Positions 46,142-56,567 of a stretch of 64,000 bases of DNA are shown piece after piece. The position numbers were made by a program, and so were the translations under genes. The DNA is from Aspergillus flavus (Eukaryota > Ascomycota > Eurotiomycetes > Eurotiales > Aspergillaceae), in NCBI RefSeq assembly GCF_009017415.1, contig NC_092403.1, positions 2,232,001 to 2,296,000 of the forward strand. Direction: 5' to 3'. The notes under the pieces were generated by a model that was given only the letters and a program-made list of their open reading frames with translations, had not been told where the DNA came from and did not search any database. Position 1 is the stretch's first letter. Each line of letters opens with the position of its first letter.

Positions 46142-48159
46142 TTATGTATCTCTACAACACCATTGAATGAATTCGTTCAGTTTCCCCAGATCATCTGTCG
46201 CGGCGTTGTCCAGATACGGGAGCTTCGTGGAATTCTCGGTGGCGATGTCAAGCATCGTTGTTAATAGGAGCCACAGCTCTTCTGCGTGTTTGGGATATCC
46301 CAGTAGGAGCATTTGGTCGTTGTTTGAATCCTGATATACGGAGTTCCATATCTGCTTCCATTTGTTGGCGGCTGATTTGATTTTCTTGAGTGGTACAGAG
46401 CCGAAGAAGTCGGTTCTGGCTAGGAATGCCAGGGAATTCAATGCTGCGGTTATGTCCTTAGCGAGTTGATGAAGAGGACGGGGTTGGTGTGGGACCTACC
46501 GTATATCATGATCAATAGATGCTCTGCGGAAAGGGGGAGGCTGGACGGCAAGGGCCCAGGCTCGGAATTATCGAGTAACAGCCGGATTGCTTCCCTTACA
46601 GAAGGCATAGGCAGCTTGGCTTCATCCGTTGCAGCGATGCGACTAAAGGCAGATGCATTCTCGGCTTCCCATAGCTCTGTTCTCCATGGGAAGGGACATT
46701 CCATCTCGAAAATAGATATGGTGGGTCGGTTTTTGAAGCACACCGTAAGGAAGCCGTCTGCCAGGAAGACCCAAGAAGCAAGTCGTATACAGACTTCCTC
46801 TGTGACTAATGCTCTCCATGTACTATCATCTCCAGTGCAGACTGTGGGGGGTGCAGACCGCTTCAGCTGGAAAATTCCCAAGCAACGCATAAGAGATACC
46901 AGACTTGGATGACGGATGATACGAATGCGTCGTCTTGTTTCAACGCGTTCCTGGCCAAATTGGAGCATTTCGATGATTAGCGCAGCTTGGAGGAGCTGAA
47001 TCGTAGGTATTTGGCGTGTGAGGTCGTGAGTGGGTGGGGCAACCTGTGTTGATAGGGTTGTGATCTTTCGGAATACATGCTCTTCGGCCACGTCAAGAAC
47101 CCTGGGTAATAGTGCCGCTTCATCCAATGAGCTACTATATGTTGCACCAGTTAAGAAGATTGAGAGCAACAGTGGGTTAGAAACATTGCCCGGGTCGAAT
47201 GTGGGAAAATGCACCACTGGTAGGTGCCAATAAAGAGAATGGAAAAACACTGAGATAAAGATCGCAACGTTGGATACTGTGAATAGTGGAGCCAGCTGTG
47301 CAATATCGAGTTGCAGCTGGGGATTCTCAGTGTCGTCAGGTCTCATTGATTTAGAGGTCTCAATTAGTTCCATCATTAGTTCGTGTAGCTGCTCTGATAA
47401 TTTTGTAGGACCGTAGCTTAGAAGATCAGTAGGGAAATATTCATCCGTGATCAATGGAGGACGGAAGAACATTTCGGCACCAGGGATATCACCGAAATTA
47501 GCCGCCATAGGATCGGGCGGTACCAATGCATCCTCGAGATGGGAATAGAGGCTTTCCAGATTTCTCCGCACAGAACATTCTGCTGTTGTTCCGATTGCGA
47601 GTCTGTCTCTCTCCACACAGGGGTCAGTGAAATGCCGAAGGAACGAAAACTGCGATTCCTCCTTTGATGGAGTAGGCGTTTGCACTGATGGCGATAGTGA
47701 GACATCAGTCGGGCAAGGACTTCCAATTGAAGATTCTTGCTGAGACTCGAATGTGCATTGCTGGCCGAGTGATTGGCAACGAGAGCATGGTGAACCTTTG
47801 TCACATGCTCTTTTCGTGGCGAAGCATTGATCGCAGGACTGCCTTTTCCGCCCGGGTTTGGCTGCCGGGGCGGGCTGTTGGTTGTATTTGATCGCACATG
47901 CTTTACTATGTCGTCGAGCAACCTCCCTGAAGGGACAAAGAGTTAGATCAGCTAGTAAAACCGTAGAAATGGTTGCTTTACGGTTTCAAGAAAGACTTCT
48001 TGCAAAAGGGGCACACGGAAGCGGCCTGGCCGGAATCTAGTAGACGGTCAATTGGCGACACCGGAGAATGAATATTTTCCTAAACTTACGTGTCAACTCG
48101 TGGCGCAGCAGATGCGCTTTTCTCTGGTATGACTTGTCACACTGCGAGCAACGGAACAT
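46142..48159 (-). CDS. Transcription factor with two C2H2 fingers, a Zn2Cys6 cluster and a fungal_trans domain
   Basis: Minus-strand exons: 48159-48090, 48036-47982, 47926-46500 and 46443-46142, about 617 residues. The first two tiny exons encode C2H2 finger 1 (MFRCSQCDKSYQRKAHLLRH) and most of finger 2 (CPFCKKSF, completed by EVARRHSKAC in exon 3). A Zn2Cys6 cluster follows, C-x2-C-x6-C-x5-C-x2-C-x6-C (CDQCFATKRACDK and CSRCQSLGQQC). From about residue 190 comes the fungal-specific transcription factor domain, with LYWHLPVVHFPTFD and the helical core RHPSLVSLMRCLG. The acceptor of the last intron was set at 46444 because it keeps the frame open. Triple-finger proteins of this type are known in Aspergillus; targets are unknown. 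It is convergent with the sterol desaturase gene. Confidence 0.87.
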
Positions 48160-49687
48160 ATTTAAATTGAATTCTCCTAAGGTTTACATTGAGTTGATCG
48201 CAAGTTGATGTGAAGAAGATGCTTTTGGGCAAGGCGGAAATTGTCCCGAGCCGGAGTACGGTAAGCCATTGAGACCATCACGCAATTCGTACTTGCAGAT
48301 AGAATCAAACAGGAGAAAATACAAAATCAACAAAAGTTTCTCATTTATATGTTTAGATATATGCTGGTGGGATATCATATCAGTCCTCACAGATATCACA
48401 TCTGTATAATGAGTCTATAACGCATTAAGGGCTAAAAGAGAAAGCAAGATAGTCACCCATGTGCCTTGGTGGTACCGAATTGGGTGATAGCCCTAGGCAG
48501 CAGTAATATATATCTGAACAACGAGTGAAGAAGTCCACTAACTTCTGTCCTTGACACCTTGATGTAGACGCTTTTGTGCACAAAATTTTGGAAATAAGTA
48601 TCTGGAAGACCACAATAATTGATGAAGCCCCCATTCTCAATTGTTTGCGTTTCCCCTTCTTCTCCCATTATAAAGGTTATTGCTAGATATACATGAGAGT
48701 TTTAGATCTTGAGTGTCGTGAGCTTATATCTAAACCCTTCATGTATAAAAACGTACCTTTGCAGGTTAGATGCCATTATGGCTTTAAGTAAGGGTTACTA
48801 GTTAGATGCAAGAGTCAGACTAATGTAGACCTCAAATTAAATCGGCACAACTCTACCTCAGATATAGTGAATGGGTTCTACAAGTCATATTGTACTAGAG
48901 TGAATTTATTGCCTGGGCATTAAAGGAGAACTTGAAGTTGGTATGTCAAACGTACGCGTTTCACGTGAAGGGCTCATTAATCTACTTGATTAGGGGAGTA
49001 TCAATGCACATTGAAGGCTTTAATAAGGAATGAGGTAAGACATAATTTCGGTCAGCGGACTGTCTCCATTCTTTGGGACCCCAAATTAACCGATACAGAG
49101 TTTCCATAAAAATATCCCGAAACGAAACAGCAAATTAGAGCAAAATGAAGTTCATGTAACTTCATTCTCCAATATGGAGGATGTGTACATTTCTCCCAAG
49201 GCTTCCAGGTTAGCCGACTAGGTGGGAGTGGCGGTTGTTGATATGATCCTAGAGCCGCAGATCTCTGTCTCACCAGCAAATAGTGGAGACAGGTTGTACC
49301 TAAACCGCGGGATATGCACTTGTTCCTTGTCATAATAGGCAAGCCTAAACGATATGTCTATGTTCAGGGAGGATCTGCAAGTGATGGGAAGCTTTACGAA
49401 GTCTACAATGAACATCTGACCACCAGATAGAATGATCCCACATCTGATTGTAGCCACTGAGCTGTCGTGCATTCTAATATCTTTCAGGAGAAAGATTCTA
49501 GGTTACATAACTAATTTCTGAGTGACACGAGCTTGATGAACCCTCCTTCCGTGTTTCATTTCGCAGCAGCTTGAGAACGAGAAGATATTTAAAGCAGACA
49601 ATCCGTACTCTCAAGGATCCTTAACGTCCATTCCACAACAAACGTTCTCAATTTTAAAGAATCACGTTGAGAAGCCTATTTACCAAC
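48160..49687. promoter_or_regulatory. Divergent spacer; regulator and xylanase promoters
   Basis: About 1.5 kb between the divergent starts of the regulator and the GH11 xylanase. No protein gene is supported. On the xylanase side there is a GGCTAA-type site (minus strand, 49210-49215) and a TATTTAAA TATA-like element at about 49587. The rest is A+T-rich without recognisable structure. Confidence 0.5.
49210..49215 (-). promoter_or_regulatory. XlnR-type GGCTAA site upstream of the xylanase
   Basis: TTAGCC on the plus strand reads GGCTAA on the minus strand, fitting the published XlnR consensus GGCTAR. It lies about 470 bases before the xylanase ATG. A hexamer of this kind occurs often by chance, so its meaning rests on the gene next to it. 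Confidence 0.4.
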
Positions 49688-50499
49688 ATGGTGTCAGCCA
49701 GTCAATTGCTGTTCTGCCTTCCTGTCCTAGGAGCGCTCGCAACTCCCACGGATAGCACCACAGCCCAAGCTGTCGCTAGGTCTCCTGAATTTCTCGAACA
49801 CATGGGAGCTCTTATCGCCAATGCAACAGGAGAAGCAACCCTTGAAAGGCGCGATGCGACGTTCAAAACAAGCAAGGACGGCGTAGACGCCGCAGGGTTT
49901 TACTACTCCCTATACAACGCGAACGGCGCAGGTGCCGAATACTCTGAATCCGAAAACAGCGGACAGTTCAAGCTCAGCTGGAACACGAACAGCGAGTTTC
50001 TGGGCGGAAAGGGCTTCAAGGGTGGAAGTCCTCGGTAAGCTTTCAGTCGATCAAGACTAAGCCTTGCCAATCCAAAACTAACACAAGTTAAATTTCTAGC
50101 TCCCTGTCTTGGGACGGCCAGTTTCAGGCTGAAGGCGATTTCACTCTGGCGGTCTATGGCTGGACCACGGATCCCGTCACCGAGTGGTACGTTGTCGAAG
50201 CTCATGGAACGGGCACGCCGGGTAATGGCCATATTCTCGGCCAGGTTGAAGACGATGGCGGCATCTATGATGTCTACATGCTCCCCTACAGGAATGTCCC
50301 TGAGATCTATGGAGTTACGAACTTTAACCAGTTATGGTCTGTTCGCCGTGAAGCTCGCCATACCGGTACTGTCGACGTTGCTGCTCACTTCAAGCGCTGG
50401 CAGGAGCTGGGGCTCAAGCCTGGTAACCCTGTTTTTCAGATGGTCACCGCGGAAGGATTCAAAGGCTCTGGAAATCTTGACTTCACTCTCCAGAAGTAG
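49688..50499 (+). CDS. Secreted GH11 endo-1,4-beta-xylanase
   Basis: Cleaves internal beta-1,4 bonds of xylan outside the cell. Exons 49688-50034 and 50100-50499 give about 248 residues. The ATG at 49688 opens a signal peptide (MVSASQLLFCLPVLGALA), followed by a propeptide of about 35 residues ending at LERR, a likely Kex2-type cleavage. The jelly-roll core has GFYYSLYNANG, FKLSWNT, GGKGF, and then the nucleophile glutamate segment TEWYVVEAHG and the acid/base glutamate in VTAEGFKGSGNLDF. The nucleophile region differs from the common VEYYIVE form (TEW rather than VEY), so it belongs to a less common GH11 subgroup. A possible XlnR site is upstream. Confidence 0.92.
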
Positions 50500-51830
50500 G
50501 ATACTAAGGGAGCAGAGGATGAGCTGCGAGTGTTGAACTAGGAGGCGGTGGTTTGAGGTCATGAGCCAGCCCGCGTGACAGGGCCCAGTCACTCTATCCC
50601 AATATTGTTTGAGTTTTCACTCTTTTACAGGAAGTTTACTTTCTTCATCAACATAAGCTTAGTTAGTCATTGAAATACAGTCGTTTTTAGGCTATACAGC
50701 AAATGTGGGGCAGTAGGGCTACGCGGCGCTATTGCAGGGGATAGATTAGCACAGCACTCCGTATTTAGCACGAATAAATTAATACGCATCACTTATTAGC
50801 CGAGACAAATAGCCGTTGTTCTTAATTTTTAGGCTAATAGTATTTTACGGTCCACTTCACAAGCTACGATAGCCGAGTTGTGGTTGAATGCGTAGCATAG
50901 ATACATATAAGTTGTACCGAGTTGTACCGAGTGGTCAAAAGCATACGTAGATATGGTAATATTTCTGTCTATAAACATCAGAGATTATGAATTTGAGTGA
51001 AAGGCCTGGTGACTAAAGCTCATGGTATTCTATATTGCGGGGACTCGAGTTCAGCACCTTGAACACACCAGAGATACGAGACAGACTGTTGGGAAATGGG
51101 CTGGTCTAAAGGTAAAGTATGCCTCATTACCCGTTGCCCCTTCGCTTAGTTAATTAAATATGCTTAGCCAGCTATTCAGGACGGTTCACTACTTCATAGG
51201 GAAGGTGATCTTTTCCTTCAATAGCCACCGAGGTTCCCCCGGATGTAACGATGCAAAACCGCGGAGCCACCTTATGCAGATCTTGCAATACACAAATCGG
51301 GATGGTTTCAGAAAAGCGGCACGGGAACTTAATCCAATCCAATCCAATCAATCGAAGTAGGTATAAAAACGGGAAATGGTAGAACAGGAATAGCACCGCT
51401 GCCGCTTTATCTTCTCTAATTTTCACCCAAATATCCTAAATGCCAAACCTGTCCTCCACTCAAACCTTGGTGCCCTCCTGCAGATTAAATATTAAGTTAC
51501 GTGGATGGTGGATGCTAAGGTTTAAGGTAGGAGTATGTTACGACCTACCATCTGAATCATATACTCGGCACATGTCCGTTGAATTAGCGTTGAATTAGCC
51601 ATCGGGAATCCACATGTCAAGGAGTAGACTTTGTTACTTGAATCTTATTCAATAATATTCGACAGGGAGAGGAGGTGTTCGATTATACGAGTAAAGCGCT
51701 CTAGAATGCCAAGGCGTATGTATCGTCCATGTGCAGAAACCGCAGCATATGTTGACCAGGGGTGGAACGTGGCATCGCCAATTCCAAGGCCTATACTAAT
51801 GACGCAACAACAGCCCTGACAGAAACTATT
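50500..51830. other. Intergenic, nothing recognised
   Basis: About 1.3 kb between the 3' ends of the xylanase gene and the minus-strand WD40 gene. A short direct repeat GTTGTACCGA(G) occurs twice at about 50912-50932, and CCAATCCAAT at about 51335-51345. No gene supported. Confidence 0.5.
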
Positions 51831-53075
51831 CTAGAGATCCCAAACTCTCAAGGATCCATCCATATCCGGGACCACAACAAATTTGGAATCCCTTGAGCAG
51901 ACCATCTCCGAGACAGGACATCTGTCTATCTTGTCGTCCACTCCTCTTGTAAACTGCTGCTTGAGATTTCTCTCAAAATCATACACTTCCACAGTTCCCT
52001 CTCGGATCTGAAACACCAACTTCTTGCCACCATCCACAAACTGCACAGCTCGAGTGTTAGCAAAGCGACACATAAGGAAGTCATCGAATGTGAGACACCA
52101 TCGCATCCGCTCCTCTCCAGTGTATGGATCCCAGATACAAAGTGTCCCGTCATCAGCCCCGCAGGCGAGCATGGTCCCGTCGTGCCTCCAGGACAGAGAA
52201 CGGGTCGCCATGTGCAATTTATCAAAGCGAGATACCTGCTTCCCCGTAGCGATATCGTAGACGTGGATATAGGTCCGGGGATTTCCCTGGCTGAAGGCGA
52301 GAAATTCTTGATCCGGAGAGAAGGCTCCGCTCCAGAGCTGGCCGCCCATCGGCCCCAAGACGTGAAGACAGGACCCGGACCAGGCATCCCAGACCCGGGC
52401 TATGCCATCCCATGCGACGGATGCGACCAGCTTGTTATCGGGGCTCATGGCAGCCCACATGATCCGGTCCGTGTGGCCCAGCAGGTGGTGTCGAAAGGAT
52501 TGGGTTTCGATATTCCACAGATTGATACAGGGAAGAGCTGCAGCTTCGCGGCTTTCCTCTTGAGTTGTCTCGTTCTGGCTGAAAAAGACCAGCGTCCTGC
52601 CGTCCGAACTGAAAGAGCCGAGCTCGCCCTCGAAGACGAGTCGGGGCTCTGTCGTGGTGACGAGTTTCCCCTTCTCGTCCAGCTCCCATATGATCACCTG
52701 TGGGTTCTCATCACTGCCGCCTTGTGACGCCAGCAAATACCGGGCATGTTTGCCATCGCGGCTGTCGACCACACCTGGTGCAAACTGGACACTCTCAACC
52801 CGCTTTTCATCGGTCAATACTTCGAGAGACGCCTGCGTAGCAACATCGAAGACGAGTATTTTTTCATTGACCCCCACTGCCACAAGTTTATCATCGGGAC
52901 TCAGAGTGGGTGTGGATGCTATTCCACCCAGCCCAATCTTTGCTCTCTCTTGTCCCCATCGCTTCGGATGGCCTGGAGCCCAGGCGGCAGGTTCTCCAGC
53001 GGGAGAAGCGAAGTCACGCTCAAGGTTATAGGTAAAATTTTGCACAAATTTTCTTCCGTTCATGGACATGGTCAT
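51831..53075 (-). CDS. WD40-repeat protein
   Basis: A single uninterrupted exon from the ATG at 53075 encodes 414 residues that read as one seven-bladed beta-propeller. Recognisable blades include TLSPDDKLVAVGVNEKILVFD, shortened here as SPDDKLVAVGVNEKILVFD, then LLGHTDRIMWAAMSPDNK with SVAWDGIARVWDAWSG, AFSPDQEFLAFSQG with HVYDIATGK, SWRHDGTMLACGADDG with CIWDPYTGE, and a closing blade ending SLRVWDL. No other domain is present, so it is probably a scaffold. WD40 propellers also occur at the C terminus of fungal NLR-like proteins, but here there is no NACHT or NB-ARC domain. Function unknown. Confidence 0.87.
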   Translation of the reverse strand: MTMSMNGRKFVQNFTYNLERDFASPAGEPAAWAPGHPKRWGQERAKIGLGGIASTPTLSPDDKLVAVGVNEKILVFDVATQASLEVLTDEKRVESVQFAPGVVDSRDGKHARYLLASQGGSDENPQVIIWELDEKGKLVTTTEPRLVFEGELGSFSSDGRTLVFFSQNETTQEESREAAALPCINLWNIETQSFRHHLLGHTDRIMWAAMSPDNKLVASVAWDGIARVWDAWSGSCLHVLGPMGGQLWSGAFSPDQEFLAFSQGNPRTYIHVYDIATGKQVSRFDKLHMATRSLSWRHDGTMLACGADDGTLCIWDPYTGEERMRWCLTFDDFLMCRFANTRAVQFVDGGKKLVFQIREGTVEVYDFERNLKQQFTRGVDDKIDRCPVSEMVCSRDSKFVVVPDMDGSLRVWDL

Positions 53076-55058
53076 TTTGGATGGTCAGTACTGAATCGGT
53101 GGTGACACAGCCGCTTTTGGAATTTTAGCTTAGATGAGCTTCACGGACTTAGAGCCTGCCAAGAAGTCCACGTACCTCGCTATACCGACAAGAAATATTA
53201 GCAGGGATGCAATACATAAGAGCTCCACTTCTTAGGAGCATCATGAGCTACCCGAGTCACAACCGAAGATATCGACGACGAAGACATAAAAGACTATCCG
53301 TGAATAGGGTCAAAGGTTACAAAGCTGTGATATAGCTTCTGCTCCGCAACACTATAGGTTTGCTCACAGGGGTGATATTTCAGTCAGGGCTTATCTCCTA
53401 GGGCTTTCATTCTAAATCCCCTCTACTCTATACTGAAACGCAAATGCTATATACAGAAGTTAAAAACAGTATTATATTTATAACTTTGGTGAACTATCTT
53501 ATAGTCGTGGTATTTATAGAGATTAGAACCATACGATAAAACAAGTGAAATTGATCTATATTAACTTCCAAGAGGACTTTATCTTTTGGAAAGCATACCG
53601 TTCTGCAAAGAGCTTTAGTTGCCATGGCGTTGAGTTAGAATCTTCTGTGTCAAGATTTGCATACTTAGATTCACTCCAAAACAGCCTCTAAACTATTAGC
53701 TCCTGCCATCTTAATACTAATATATCCTAGTAGTAAGATTAGCTTACAGTATCCAGTTAGTAACCCCTATGTTGCTTTTCTTTTATAGCTGGAGCATTGA
53801 TAGCACCCAGTATTCTAAATATTTTCCTATTACTATCGATACTCTAGGATAATTTATTCTATGGACCGCCCAGGCTGTCTACACACCATATTTCTGCCAC
53901 TGCCTTCTTAAAATGATTTGAAATATATTAAAATTCATTATATCTATTTTCCTGCATCTTACTTTTCTGTCTTGGGCCAAAGGGCATATACTATATACTT
54001 ACTAACCACGCGTAATATGTGGCTTAAGGGTGAGCGGATACAAAGTCCTGTTCTCCACAGCCTATGGTTATATGTACCAGACTCTTACAGGCAGAAGTTA
54101 TATAGCACAGGAAAGTGCTAGTGGACCGAGATATGGATTGATTCCTCTCGTACTTCTCGTTTAGAGCCCGATCAATGTAGAGGATGCTACTCTGGTCGAG
54201 ATAAGTATGTCTTGCCATAAAAGCTTATGATTCTACTCCATATATATCATAGTACTGGGTAGCGATATTACAGCAACGATTTAGGTTGAAATGCTGAGTT
54301 TGTTCGTTAGGTTAAGGTTGACAGCTGAGAGAGTAGCCCGAAGAGCTATGGGTGCACCAGAGATGCGGACGCCGGGAGGTCACGACACCACCAGTAGCTC
54401 CATGGGATATACAATCCTCCGCTCCACACAATTCGATTATCTGGTCGTCCTGCCCGTATTGGTAATACAAATTGAAAAGACTCGTCAAGCCTCATGATTA
54501 GCCAACCTATCAGGACTTGTTGTTGACAGCCTTGTAGTTTCCCATTGACTAACCTGTGCCGCGAAGGATTCGTATTGACACTGGAATCCTTTTCCGCGAT
54601 GCCCTGTGCGCGAACGCATTCAAGAGGAAATTGCTATTGTGCCATGAACATCTCTAGAGCGGGGGTACTTTACCCTGATTGGCTTTGCACATTACCAGTT
54701 ACAAGTTCACTCTACGTGGCGAACTGTTAATTCTTTAAGAGCGCTAGCTAGAGCCAACCAGGCCGGATGAGGCTTGAGGCTGTTACTCTGTACATGTGAC
54801 CTAGGAATCATGGGAAGCTACATTCGTATAATATTTATAGGCCAGCAAGAATGTACTGAGAAGTTTTGAATCGCTCCATACTTACCTTTCTGACCGGTAA
54901 TAAGACAGCGCTGTGTGATACTTGTGGCAGGTACTTCATCTAGCCTTCATCCCAGTTCTCTGTGGCCTACATTATATCCTTTTGTCTATTCTTTCACGAT
55001 TCTAATATAAATATCTACACTATCAGCAGGTTAAACAAGCTTACTAACTGAAAACACC
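53076..55058. other. A+T-rich intergenic region left of the CCCH/HeLo/kinase locus
   Basis: About 2 kb without a supported gene. 53440-53960 is strongly A+T-rich, and open frames are short, as in decayed repeats, but I recognise no element and no terminal repeats. The bases just before 55059 are A+T-rich and probably form the promoter of the following gene. Confidence 0.45.
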
Positions 55059-56054
55059 ATGTCAACCGCCGAAAGCCTACTCGAACTCGCCCGAAACGCA
55101 CGAGCAGAATGCAACACCGGCCAGCGCAAATTCAGCACCGCACTTCCCGCCCTAGACGCACTGGTGTCGGAGCTGGAAGTGTATAAATCTGTCATGCGCA
55201 AGCCCGTGAACAGTGAAACGCTGACCAACCTGGAAAGTCATCTGACGCCGTGTGCGGGGGCTTTAAACGTGCTCCTGATAACCCGGCGTAAGTATCGGAG
55301 CGAGATGTCGGCGTTCGAGCGCGCAAAGTGGAAGACGACCGACGGGGAGAAGTTTACAGATACAGTCAACCGGCTACAGAATGCGACGAATCTTCTACGG
55401 GGTACGCTGCGGATGACGCGTGAAGTCCAGCTCCACCGCATGGCGGAGACGAATCCCAAAATGGCCAAGGAAGAAGCCAGAGAGACTACGGCGGAGACAA
55501 TGAAGGCGAACGCGAAACCTGACACTTGCCGGAATGGTGCCGGATGTCGTGTCATAGAGTGTAAGTATAGCCATCCTGATGCGGAGCCCTGTCGGTATGG
55601 GGCTGGTTGCACCAATTCCAACTGTCGATTTCGCCATCCGAAATCGCGACTATGCCGCAACGGAGCCGGATGTAGGAAGCTGGGCTGTACATTCGCCCAC
55701 CCGGAGGCACCCGACTGCCGGTATGGAGTTGGCTGCACGAATACTCTCTGCTCGTTCAAGCACCCCAGCGTCCCTGCTTGTCGGGATGGTGCCAATTGCA
55801 TGGTGGACAAATGTAAATTCTTCCATCCCGAAGTCAAACCGTGCCGGTTTGGAACACGGTGCACCAACAAGAACTGTACTTTTCGCCATCCACCACCCCC
55901 TTATACAAAGGAACCGACCGCGTCTGCGAAATCGATGGATGACAAAGAGTCCAAGGAACCGAAAAGCTCGGAAAAGGGAAGTTCGCAGAAAGCTAAAGGA
56001 AAGCCCAAAGTGAAAAAGTCTTCGGTTATCCCGGAAAAGGAAACGTCCAGTTGA
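55059..56054 (+). CDS. Helical (STAND-N-like) domain with six tandem CCCH zinc fingers
   Basis: One exon, 331 residues, ATG in good context (CACCATGTC). Residues 1-130 are helical and resemble the N-terminal domain found at the start of fungal STAND and PigL-type proteins (ALPALDALVSELEVYKSVM, FERAKWKTTDGEKF). This match is by pattern only. Residues 157-277 hold six fingers of the form C-x5-C-x4-C-x3-H, the spacing of Nab2/ZC3H14-type RNA-binding fingers. They alternate: fingers 1, 3 and 5 begin CR(N/D)GA(G/N)C, and fingers 2, 4 and 6 begin CR(Y/F)G with a TN after the second cysteine, so the array is a two-finger unit repeated three times. A Lys/Ser-rich basic tail ends the protein. RNA or poly(A) binding is inferred. 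It is first of three plus-strand genes with related domains. Confidence 0.85.
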   Translation: MSTAESLLELARNARAECNTGQRKFSTALPALDALVSELEVYKSVMRKPVNSETLTNLESHLTPCAGALNVLLITRRKYRSEMSAFERAKWKTTDGEKFTDTVNRLQNATNLLRGTLRMTREVQLHRMAETNPKMAKEEARETTAETMKANAKPDTCRNGAGCRVIECKYSHPDAEPCRYGAGCTNSNCRFRHPKSRLCRNGAGCRKLGCTFAHPEAPDCRYGVGCTNTLCSFKHPSVPACRDGANCMVDKCKFFHPEVKPCRFGTRCTNKNCTFRHPPPPYTKEPTASAKSMDDKESKEPKSSEKGSSQKAKGKPKVKKSSVIPEKETSS

Positions 56055-56567
56055 CTGATCACTCACAATGCCTCTCTCAGCCTCGTTGGTGCGGGGTTTG
56101 TAGTAAATCACTATGTCCAGCTTCCTGGAGTTTGGTATTATGTGAGATACGCCTAATTATTCTGCTAGTATTTTGTCCTTGAATGGTGGAAATCCTCTGA
56201 ACAGTATCTAACATCTATGATTAAAGCGTATGGCAACAGTAATCAAGAGAAATGTATAATGAGTGTTTCTTTCTGAGAGATTCTAAGTAAGAGTTCGTCC
56301 GGAGACAGCCTTGCCATGGCTTCCCCAAATCCACAAGGCAACGGATCATCCCGAGCTAAACGTTAAATCTCGTATACGGTGCGACTAAGGATGTCAAAGC
56401 CCAACACACTCGATTGTCATTGGAGAAAGGCTGACCAGCCGAGGGGTCATCCCAGAGGAAGGAATGAGCTGTCTCCAACGAAGTAGTAGGTGACTAAGTA
56501 ATACGATCCTTTTCTCTGTCACTTCGTCTCCCTTTCTTCCCTCTGCATATGATCGCTTGAGACAACA
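56055..56567. other. Spacer between CCCH and HeLo genes
   Basis: About 510 bases with no gene. It contains the 3' region of the CCCH gene and the promoter of the next gene, which has the same orientation. Confidence 0.5.

Noticed and set aside
51831..53075. WD40 gene as part of an NLR-like immune receptor
   Set aside because: The single exon has no nucleotide-binding domain and none lies adjacent; a free propeller is the simpler reading.
53440..53960. A+T-rich block as a point-mutated repeat
   Set aside because: Composition fits, but without a second copy or identifiable coding relic it cannot be shown from this window.
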